The notes below the pieces were generated by a model that searched no databases, was not told the DNA's origin, and saw nothing but the letters and a program-made list of their open reading frames with translations. Positions 1-5,626 of a stretch of DNA of 8,581 nucleotides are shown here, one piece after another. The stretch is from Armatimonadota bacterium (GTDB taxonomy: Bacteria > Armatimonadota > Chthonomonadetes > Chthonomonadales > Chthonomonadaceae): positions 1-8,581 of the forward strand of contig JAPLCR010000624.1 in NCBI GenBank assembly GCA_026392135.1, given 5' to 3'. The number at the start of each line of letters is the position of its first letter. Positions within the stretch are counted from its first letter, which is position 1. The position numbers were made by a program, and so were the translations under genes.

Positions 1-1752
1 AGGCGCCTTTGCATATGCCTGCGCGATTCGGAGGCGGATACCCACATTACTATACGAGATCTGCTTTGTCATCGCTCTGGCTTGCCTCGCACCGACATAA
101 CGTGGTATACGGGTGTTTTACATCCGGAAGACGTTATTCGCGCTGCTGGTAGTGCCGTTCCTACTGCAAAGCTAGGAGAGAAGTTTCAGTATCAGAATGT
201 GATGTTTCTCACCGCAGGTGAGGTTGTGGCGAAAGTGCAGAAGACGAGTTGGCAGAATTTTGTCCGAAAGCGTATCTTTGCGCCGCTTGGTATGAAGCAG
301 TCTAACTTCACCCCACGAGAGATGTCGCGTTTCCCTGACTATTCACTGGGCTATATCTATTCAGAAGCGAAAAAGGAGGTAGAGCATCTTCCTATGCGCG
401 ACCTGACCAATGCCGCGCCCGCAGGAGCCATAAACTCCAACGTAAATGAGATGGCACAATGGGTACGGCTTTGGTTGAATCGTGGCGTGTATAATGGTAA
501 GCGGCTGCTTTCAGACGCGAGTGTTGCAGAGATGACCAAGCCTCAAATGAAGATGAGCGCGAAAGCGAGCTACGGGTTTGGCTGGATGCTCTACGACTGG
601 AATGGGCACAAGATAGTAGAACATGGCGGCAATATAGACGGCTTTAACGCGCAGGTCGCGCTAATGCCCGATCAGAAACTCGGTTTCGTCCTCCTTACCA
701 ATGTCAGTGCCTCGCCGCTTGGTGCCAGTATGATGGAGAGCGTATGGGAAAACCTTGTCGGTGGTGCGAAAAAAGCGGAAGAGGTGAAGCCTCAGCCCAT
801 GCAAGCTTCTAAGGTGAAGCCGGAAGAGGAAGCGGGTATTTATCACCTTGCAGAGGCGAATGTAGATTTTAGCATTACTTTTGAGAGCGGCAAACTTGTA
901 GTGAAAGTACCCGGTCAGCCTGCCTATACGCTGGAATCACTGGGCGGCAGGCGTTACAAACTAGGCTCTCCTGCACCCGCAGGGTTCTTCATTACCTTTC
1001 GTCCCAAGAAAGATAGCCCAAGTACCACGGAAGCCTTACTTGAACAGCCGCAGGGCAATATCACGCTCGTCAAGCGAGAGGTGAAGCCCTCATTCCACTC
1101 TCCTCTCTCTACAGAGGAACTTCTTGGGAAGATGGTGTCTGCGGCGGGCGGCGAAGTGAACCTCCGCAAAATCAAAACGGTGACGGTGATGTCGGTATTA
1201 GAGATGGAGAGTCAGGGATACTCCAATCACCTTACACAGTACTACAGATCGCCGAACCTCACAAGTGAGTATAATGAGTTGCGCTCTGTGGGAAAGAAGA
1301 TAGGCTGGATACGCGAATACTTTGATGGCGTGAACGGCGGACAGGTGAGTAGCTTCACTCCCTCTCAGGTTAAGAGCGAGGGTGAACTAGCAGACGCGGG
1401 GCGCGGGCATATTGTCTATGCGCTTTTGGAGGTGAAACGGCTTTATAAGAGCATCGCTATCACTGGAGTTGAGAAGGTAGGGGATGAAGAGGCTTATGTT
1501 TTGGAGAAGACTCCTGAGAAGGGGATGCCCACCAAGGAGTACGTTTCGACACGAAGTTTTCTCGTTTTGAAGAGCCTGGTGAGAGGTGCTATAGCCACCT
1601 ACCATGACTACCGTAAGGTAGGCAATTTTGTCACTCCCTTCCGAACGTTCATCACTACTCCCAACGAGGGTAACATTGTCATCACCGTTCAGAAGGTGAA
1701 GCTAGACGACGAACTATCGGATGTCCTGTTTGAGGCTCCCACTAAAGAGTAG
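1..1752 (+). CDS. Beta-lactamase-fold serine hydrolase with C-terminal LolA-like domain (5' partial)
   Basis: The reading frame is open from the first base, so the gene is cut by the left edge; 583 residues are visible. Residues 16-29 (ITIRDLLCHRSGLP) are the conserved stretch that follows the SxxK motif in class C beta-lactamase/esterase-like hydrolases, so the signal peptide and catalytic Ser-Lys lie outside the window. The second motif is YQN at residues 64-66 (nt 190-198, the YxN motif) and the third is HGG at 208-210 (nt 622-630, KTG/HxG position). The hydrolase domain ends near residue 250. Residues about 272-358 resemble the small beta-sheet DUF3471-type domain often attached to this family. 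Residues about 370-583 (AAGGEVNLRKI start, YHDYRKVGNFVTP near the end) look like the LolA/outer-membrane-lipoprotein-sorting fold. The likely role is a periplasmic or exported peptidase or esterase; substrate unknown. It is convergent with the minus-strand operon and shows no sign of functional linkage to it. The TTG at 82 is the Leu of the SGLPR motif, not a start. Confidence 0.9.
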   Translation, partial: RRLCICLRDSEADTHITIRDLLCHRSGLPRTDITWYTGVLHPEDVIRAAGSAVPTAKLGEKFQYQNVMFLTAGEVVAKVQKTSWQNFVRKRIFAPLGMKQSNFTPREMSRFPDYSLGYIYSEAKKEVEHLPMRDLTNAAPAGAINSNVNEMAQWVRLWLNRGVYNGKRLLSDASVAEMTKPQMKMSAKASYGFGWMLYDWNGHKIVEHGGNIDGFNAQVALMPDQKLGFVLLTNVSASPLGASMMESVWENLVGGAKKAEEVKPQPMQASKVKPEEEAGIYHLAEANVDFSITFESGKLVVKVPGQPAYTLESLGGRRYKLGSPAPAGFFITFRPKKDSPSTTEALLEQPQGNITLVKREVKPSFHSPLSTEELLGKMVSAAGGEVNLRKIKTVTVMSVLEMESQGYSNHLTQYYRSPNLTSEYNELRSVGKKIGWIREYFDGVNGGQVSSFTPSQVKSEGELADAGRGHIVYALLEVKRLYKSIAITGVEKVGDEEAYVLEKTPEKGMPTKEYVSTRSFLVLKSLVRGAIATYHDYRKVGNFVTPFRTFITTPNEGNIVITVQKVKLDDELSDVLFEAPTKE

Positions 1753-1768
1753 TTGTTCTACTCATCCA

Positions 1769-1788
1769 CCTCACCCTAACCCTCTCCT
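1769..1788 (+). repeat. C-rich extragenic repeat fragment (CCTCACCCTAACCCT type)
   Basis: The segment reads CCTCACCCTAACCCTCTCCT, a sequence type recurrent in intergenic regions of many bacterial genomes. It starts 17 nt after the serine hydrolase stop codon. No clear pairing arm follows it, so it looks like a half-element. Its membership of a genome-wide family is inferred from its resemblance to the other elements in this gap. Confidence 0.5.
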
Positions 1789-1840
1789 TGCCAAAGTTCA
1801 TGGGCGGACAGATGGCGGGAGGTTTATCGCATTGACCCAG

Positions 1841-1888
1841 CCACCCCCTCACAATGCGCCCCACCCTACCCTTAAAAAACAGGGCAGG
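1841..1888 (+). repeat. C-rich repeat with imperfect hairpin
   Basis: A C-rich arm (CCACCCCCTCAC, then CCCCACCCTACCC) is followed by a hairpin. CCTACCCT at 1865-1872 pairs with AGGGCAGG at 1881-1888, with one A-C mismatch and an A-rich 8-nt loop. It has the same orientation as the element at 1769-1788. There is no T-tract after the stem, so it is not a classic terminator on the plus strand. Confidence 0.5.
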
Positions 1889-1976
1889 AGAAAGAGAGGC
1901 AAAGGGGAGACTTAGATGCTCCCGCTCTCCGACAACTTGTGAGGAGTTGCGAAAGGCTTTGAATTCTGGGCATTCG

Positions 1977-2021
1977 CCCTTCCCCTTGTGAAGGGGTAAG
2001 GGTTGGGATGGGGTGGGTGGG
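1977..2021 (-). repeat. Inverted copy of the C-rich repeat: strong hairpin plus G-tract array
   Basis: CCCTTCCCCTT at 1977-1987 pairs with AAGGGGTAAGGG at 1991-2002 across a GTG loop, giving 11 base pairs with a single bulged T at 1997. The right arm runs into five G-tracts on the plus strand (2000-2002, 2005-2007, 2010-2013, 2015-2017, 2019-2021). Read on the minus strand this is CCCACCCCATCCCAACCCTT followed by the hairpin. That makes it an inverted relative of the plus-strand element at 1769. Confidence 0.6.
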
Positions 2022-2042
2022 TCAGTGTGGAAGCCTTGCAGT

Positions 2043-2076
2043 ATAGGTAGAGAGCACAATCGCTCTCAATTCCTAT
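2043..2076. repeat. Interrupted hairpin between repeat copies
   Basis: ATAGG (2043-2047) pairs with CCTAT (2072-2076), and GAGAGC (2050-2055) pairs with GCTCTC (2062-2067). The loop is ACAATC, with a 2 x 4 nt internal loop between the two stems. This is 11 base pairs in total. Its sequence is unlike the surrounding C-rich repeats. It has no adjacent U-run in either direction, so its role is unknown. Confidence 0.5.
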
Positions 2077-2110
2077 CTCAAACCTTAGCCTGACCACTTT
2101 CCAGACAAGC

Positions 2111-2160
2111 CCCTCTCCCAAATTCTGGGAGAAGGATTTGTCTTAGGAGTAGGATGAGGG
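2111..2160 (-). repeat. Inverted C-rich repeat with hairpin near the operon end
   Basis: CCCTCTCCCA at 2111-2120 pairs with TGGGAGAAGG at 2126-2135, nine pairs with one mismatch and the loop AATTC. On the minus strand the element begins CCCTCATCCTACTCC, which matches the opening of the other repeats. It starts 6 nt after the cytochrome gene stop codon, so it lies in the 3' end of the operon transcript. There it could protect the RNA or assist termination. Confidence 0.55.
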
Positions 2161-2166
2161 CTGGCT

Positions 2167-3291
2167 TTATTGCGGCTTGTCTTTATTGCGCTCAATATGG
2201 ATAAAGTGGTCGGCAATACGGCGCGGTGAACCCTCGAAAAGTGGTCGTGAACGCAGAGGCATATGGCATTTGATACAGTCGTCTTTAGCGTTGACGGGGC
2301 AGATTTTAGACTGCATGAGCGCGGGTTTCGCCGTAGAAGAGCTACCTCCCACAGAGTGACAGCGTAGGCACGCGGCGATATAGGGGCTTGATTTTTGGGG
2401 TGTATCGGTGTGCGGGTCGTGGCAAACGATGCAGGAGAGTTTGTCACCGCTTTTTTGGAAGCACTTGCTTTGAGAGATACCAAACCCCTGAAATTTGTCG
2501 GTGAGAGTGCCATCTAAGCTCTTGGTCTCTACATCTTTTGCGGTACGGTGACAACGCCCACAGGCATCATTCAATTTTCCTGCCCCCCACGTTCCCATCT
2601 TTTCGTAGTTGTCTGCCGCTTTGTCTTTACGCCGCATGGCATCTATGTGGATAGAGCCGGCACCATGACACGACTCGCAACGTACCCCCAAAAGCTTCTC
2701 TTCTGGCAGGAGTGTGTTTTCGGGTACGGTGGAGGTATGGCAGCCCAAGCACTGCAACGCGCCCTCTCTCTTGATGAGATTACCGGGTGTGTTAGGCGGG
2801 AGGCTCGCTTGCCCCGGCGTAACAAACCACTTACGTAAGGGCGGGTAGTAGCTCAAGTGTGCCTCTGCCATAGCCTCATTGCCCATAGCGGCAAGAAACG
2901 CGATACCGCTCTTCCCTGACCCGAATGCAAGGTGCATAGGGCGGCTTGCCTCATTTGCCAAGCCAAACCCATATCCGTTCGGTAGCTTCTCCCACTGGAA
3001 TGGAGTCCCCGTAAGGTCGCCTGCGGCGGGCATATCACCCTTCATACTCTCATCGTTCACGAGGCGAAGAGCATGGGCGTGTCGGGTGTTCTGATGGGCT
3101 TCAATCTCCTTTTTATGGCACTCTTTACAGTCAGCATCACCCACAAAGGTGCTGACAATAGGCTTTGCAGGAGTAGGCGAGATGGATTCTGCCCCTTGCT
3201 TACCGCACGCGGTAAGCAGTAGTATCGCGCCGGGCAGAACGCAAAACAGAAGCGCGAAATAGCCTGATAAGGGTAGTGAGCGTAGTTTCAT
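2167..3291 (-). CDS. Heptaheme c-type cytochrome lipoprotein
   Basis: The product is 374 residues from the ATG at 3291. A signal peptide with hydrophobic core ends in the lipobox LTAC with lipidated Cys29, so it should be membrane-anchored outside the cytoplasm. Seven CXXCH heme sites are visible: 55-59 CKECH, 181-185 CLGCH, 205-209 CESCH, 244-248 CGRCH, 287-291 CIVCH, 308-312 CLRCH and 339-343 CIKCH. The FVGDADCKECH opening and the CIVCHDPH and CIKCHMP motifs fit the cytochrome c554-like multiheme family common in Planctomycetota and Acidobacteriota. Cys277 and Cys331 are neither heme nor lipid ligands and could form a disulfide. The start is chosen at 3291 because AAGG lies 8 nt upstream and the signal peptide follows at once; an in-frame start at 3339 would overlap the preceding gene. 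The likely role is electron transfer; donor and acceptor are unknown. It is the last gene of the operon. Confidence 0.93.
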   Translation of the reverse strand: MKLRSLPLSGYFALLFCVLPGAILLLTACGKQGAESISPTPAKPIVSTFVGDADCKECHKKEIEAHQNTRHAHALRLVNDESMKGDMPAAGDLTGTPFQWEKLPNGYGFGLANEASRPMHLAFGSGKSGIAFLAAMGNEAMAEAHLSYYPPLRKWFVTPGQASLPPNTPGNLIKREGALQCLGCHTSTVPENTLLPEEKLLGVRCESCHGAGSIHIDAMRRKDKAADNYEKMGTWGAGKLNDACGRCHRTAKDVETKSLDGTLTDKFQGFGISQSKCFQKSGDKLSCIVCHDPHTDTPQKSSPYIAACLRCHSVGGSSSTAKPALMQSKICPVNAKDDCIKCHMPLRSRPLFEGSPRRIADHFIHIERNKDKPQ

Positions 3292-3298
3292 GGCATTT

Positions 3299-3304
3299 AC
3301 CTTA
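3299..3304 (-). promoter_or_regulatory. Ribosome binding site overlapping the upstream stop codon
   Basis: On the minus strand the sequence is TAAGGT, in which the stop codon of the VKOR-DsbA gene supplies the first part of an AAGG Shine-Dalgarno. Eight nt separate AAGG from the ATG at 3291. This supports the shorter start for the cytochrome and close translational linkage of the two genes. Confidence 0.6.
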
Positions 3305-4480
3305 GCGGTACATTTCGTGGGTTTTGTCTTCGAGAGCATTGAAGAGTTTTTCTGCTCCGTTAAACTTCCAGAGCTTACTGCCTTTTATAACAACAAAGCT
3401 GGGGGTAGCAGTGATCCCTCCATCTTTTGTATCTTCAGAGGACTCTACTACAATGTCCTTTATTTCGTTGGATTTCAGGTCTGCTTCGAAGCGGTTGGCA
3501 TCTAACCCCAACTCCTTCGCGATGTCTGTAAAGCTAGATTCGTTGAACATGGGAGCATTGAAAAGCTCTTGCCGTAGAAAGAGAGCCGATACCATCTCCC
3601 AGAACTTACCCTGTTTTCCTGCGGCTTCTGCCGCTACAGCGGCGGCAAAGCCCATACGGTGAATGGAGAGTGGGCAGTGCCTAAAGGCATATCGGAACTG
3701 CTTTGGGTGTGACTTTATAAACGCTTCTATTTTAGGGTAGCCGCGCTTACAGGAATCACACTGCAAATCCGCAAACTCCACCAAGGTTAAGGGGGCTTTG
3801 GGGTCGCCTTTAATATGTGTGGTGGGGCGAATAACATTTTTTGCAAAGGCTTCAGGGTTCTCTTTTGGCTTAGGTAGCGGTGTTCCTATGAACTCTGCTA
3901 TTTTAGGGAGATAGACCAGTACTCCGCACAGCATCACCGCTCCTATCACTCCGATAACTAACTTCTGCTCGCTATCTAAAGTTCGTCTTTCAAGCCAAAA
4001 GTCCTTTGATGCGAACAAAAAGAGAAGCGTAATCGTGATAGCGGAGGAGAGGCAGTAGGGGCATAGGCTGTGAAGCATGGATATAGAGACGTACTGTAGC
4101 GTCCATGAGACGAGTACTCCCACTGTTGCCAATCCCCACACTAACCTATTAAGCGGTGTAAGCCCAGGAATGATTGGTTGGGCAGAGGGTTCCGTGTCAT
4201 CCATGTCTGCCGCGGTGAGAGGTGCGGGGGCACTTTTTAAGCGTTTGTGCCTAGCAAGGCAGATGCCAATAATCGTAAGGTACATTCCTAGCCCGATAAG
4301 CGAGGTAGGAATGGGTCCTACATGACTGTAGTAGCTCGATAGAACGCTTCCGCAACCGCCAGAGGCACTACAGCCTAAACTGATTTCCGGCACGAAGTGC
4401 TTATAGGTTAGCAGGGAGGTAATACCCGCGCCTACGAGAGCAAGGGCTATGGTGATGAAATTGGAGGCTTTTTTGGTCAA
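3302..4480 (-). CDS. VKOR-DsbA fusion: membrane disulfide-forming oxidoreductase
   Basis: This 392-residue protein joins a vitamin K epoxide reductase membrane domain to a periplasmic DsbA-like thioredoxin domain. Such fusions replace the DsbB/DsbA pair: the thioredoxin part oxidises secreted proteins and the VKOR part passes electrons to quinone. Predicted membrane helices are about 8-26, 59-76, 111-131, 141-157 and 172-190. The VKOR residues seen are the loop pair Cys37/Cys43, Ser49 six residues later, and the active-site CPYC at 140-143. The thioredoxin domain spans about 222-392 with CDSC at 241-244 and the cis-proline loop TATP ending at 360. The predicted topology puts all three cysteine pairs outside. 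The 77-110 loop, opening with basic RHKRLK and continuing acidic and Pro-rich, would be cytoplasmic. The start is TTG at 4480, supported by an upstream AAGGA. Its clients are probably the cysteine-bearing neighbours. Confidence 0.95.
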   Translation of the reverse strand: MTKKASNFITIALALVGAGITSLLTYKHFVPEISLGCSASGGCGSVLSSYYSHVGPIPTSLIGLGMYLTIIGICLARHKRLKSAPAPLTAADMDDTEPSAQPIIPGLTPLNRLVWGLATVGVLVSWTLQYVSISMLHSLCPYCLSSAITITLLFLFASKDFWLERRTLDSEQKLVIGVIGAVMLCGVLVYLPKIAEFIGTPLPKPKENPEAFAKNVIRPTTHIKGDPKAPLTLVEFADLQCDSCKRGYPKIEAFIKSHPKQFRYAFRHCPLSIHRMGFAAAVAAEAAGKQGKFWEMVSALFLRQELFNAPMFNESSFTDIAKELGLDANRFEADLKSNEIKDIVVESSEDTKDGGITATPSFVVIKGSKLWKFNGAEKLFNALEDKTHEMYR

Positions 4481-4488
4481 GTCAGCGT

Positions 4489-4493
4489 TCCTT
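4489..4493 (-). promoter_or_regulatory. Ribosome binding site for the TTG start of the VKOR-DsbA gene
   Basis: AAGGA on the minus strand lies 8 nt before the TTG at 4480. No ATG occurs in frame until residue 66, which would delete the first membrane helix and both loop cysteines. TTG is therefore the probable start. Confidence 0.6.
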
Positions 4494-4501
4494 TTCAGGG
4501 T

Positions 4502-5626
4502 TTAGGGGTTTAGAGAGAGTTTGGAAATACGGTCTTGGGCGAGTTGTATGCGTTCGCGGTCTTCATTCGCCTGTGCCATTCTCAGCATTTTTTTCCAGAG
4601 TAGGATATTTTGGGCATCGTGCCCTATTTGGATTTGGAGGTTGTTGATGTCTCTCTGGTACGCGCTCATCTTCTCAAAGCGTTTGCGAACACTTGTGCCC
4701 TCTGCTTTGCGCCCTGCTAGTTCGAGAGCAAGGCTGAGTTGATAGAGGGTTTCGGTAGAGTTTGGGTTTAGGTTCAGTGCGTTTTGAAACTGTACGGCGG
4801 CGGCAGGGTAGTCGCCCTGTTTGAACGCCAATAGCCCATAAGAGTAGGGAACTACGGAGGCATGAGGTAGAAGTGCCGCTGCTTTTTGAAGCCACTCTGA
4901 GGCTTTTGCGAAGGCTTCAGGTGTGTTGGCTGTGCGGATTTGAACTCCTGCAAGCCACGTCCACGCCTGCCCATTGTTTTCGTCGTACCGAACCGCTTCC
5001 AGAAACGCTAGAATTGCTGCCGTTGTATCTCCCTCTTTATCTGCAACGAAGCCTTTTGCGCTGGCATAGAGGGTCGTATTGAGTTGGGTAGCGTCCGCTT
5101 TTTGGAGGCTCTCTTTTGCAGAAGCAAACTGGTGCCGCTCGGCAAAGACAAACGCTTTGACGGCATTTGCGCTGGAGCTGTTTGGTTGGATACCAAGCGC
5201 GTTGTCTGCCTTCTCCTCCGCCTGGGTTCTCTCTCCCGCAAGAAAGTGCGCGTATCCGAGTTGTGCTAGTGCCTCTACGTTCGTGTTGTCTCTTTGGAAT
5301 GCACTCTCCAGTATAGGAACTGCATCGGAGAACCTATTCGCCCTTATCAGTGCCTCTCCCTGCTTCTGGAGGGGCAGAGAGGCGGCAGGTAGGGCAGCTG
5401 CCCATGCCGCGTATATCGTGGCGGCATCTTCAAATTTGGCTTCGCGGATGAGTTTGGCGGTAAGAGCCTCTGCTACTGCGGAGTCTTGCGGTTGTGCAAC
5501 GGCAAGTAGCGTGAGGTCGGCGACGGAGGTGCGTTGTAACCTCCACTGCCGACCACTCGGCGTGGCTACCAGCCAGCCGGTGACTGTTAGGAAGAGAATA
5601 GTTAAAACAGCAACTCCGCGCTTCAT
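4502..5626 (-). CDS. Membrane-anchored or exported TPR-repeat protein
   Basis: This 374-residue protein has a basic start (MKRG) and a hydrophobic segment at about 5-21, either an uncleaved anchor or a signal peptide. There is no lipobox. Residues about 45-310 are made of helical repeats of roughly 34 residues with the TPR pattern of small and aromatic positions. The clearest are about 82-115, 116-149, 184-217, 258-291 (LLAFKQGDYPAAAVQFQNAL) and 292-310. The C-terminal 310-374 is a charged, Gln-rich helical region that could be coiled coil. TPR domains bind other proteins, so a scaffold or assembly role for the neighbouring propeller proteins is inferred. The protein has no cysteine, unlike its operon partners, so it should not depend on the VKOR-DsbA enzyme. 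Its ATG overlaps the upstream stop as ATGA with no good Shine-Dalgarno, implying translational coupling. Confidence 0.9.
   Translation of the reverse strand: MKRGVAVLTILFLTVTGWLVATPSGRQWRLQRTSVADLTLLAVAQPQDSAVAEALTAKLIREAKFEDAATIYAAWAAALPAASLPLQKQGEALIRANRFSDAVPILESAFQRDNTNVEALAQLGYAHFLAGERTQAEEKADNALGIQPNSSSANAVKAFVFAERHQFASAKESLQKADATQLNTTLYASAKGFVADKEGDTTAAILAFLEAVRYDENNGQAWTWLAGVQIRTANTPEAFAKASEWLQKAAALLPHASVVPYSYGLLAFKQGDYPAAAVQFQNALNLNPNSTETLYQLSLALELAGRKAEGTSVRKRFEKMSAYQRDINNLQIQIGHDAQNILLWKKMLRMAQANEDRERIQLAQDRISKLSLNP

Larger units (their letters stand above)
1753..2166. other. 414-bp intergenic gap between convergent genes, filled with repeats and hairpins
   Basis: No credible gene is present. 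The open frames here are short, lack ribosome binding sites and translate low-complexity repeat sequence. The gap contains four C-rich/G-rich repeat-like elements (about 1769-1788, 1841-1888, 1977-2021, 2111-2160) plus an unrelated hairpin (2043-2076). The first two read C-rich on the plus strand and the last two read C-rich on the minus strand. No hairpin is followed by a clear U-run in either direction, so no canonical intrinsic terminator can be assigned. The structured repeats may still separate the two converging transcripts. Confidence 0.8.

Noticed and set aside
1..24. Possible frameshift at the extreme left end
   Set aside because: The first residues (RRLCICL) look unlike the usual YLPxFxL of the family, but the frame aligns without a gap from residue 7 on and too little sequence is visible to claim a break.
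82..84. TTG at 82 as start of the serine hydrolase
   Set aside because: The codon is the Leu of the conserved HRSGLP motif, the frame is open to base 1, and the SxxK motif must lie upstream.
1742..2059. 105-codon minus-strand frame in the intergenic gap
   Set aside because: It translates repeat DNA (Pro/Leu/His-rich), has no ribosome binding site and runs into the serine hydrolase end.
2111..2135. Rho-independent terminator for the operon
   Set aside because: The stem is sound, but the minus-strand sequence after it is GC-rich and lacks a U-run, so only a repeat hairpin is claimed.
3292..3339. Longer start for the cytochrome at 3339, adding 16 residues
   Set aside because: It would overlap the VKOR-DsbA gene by 38 nt and put a polar lysine-rich stretch before the lipoprotein signal peptide. 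The ATG at 3291 has a good Shine-Dalgarno and gives a normal signal peptide.
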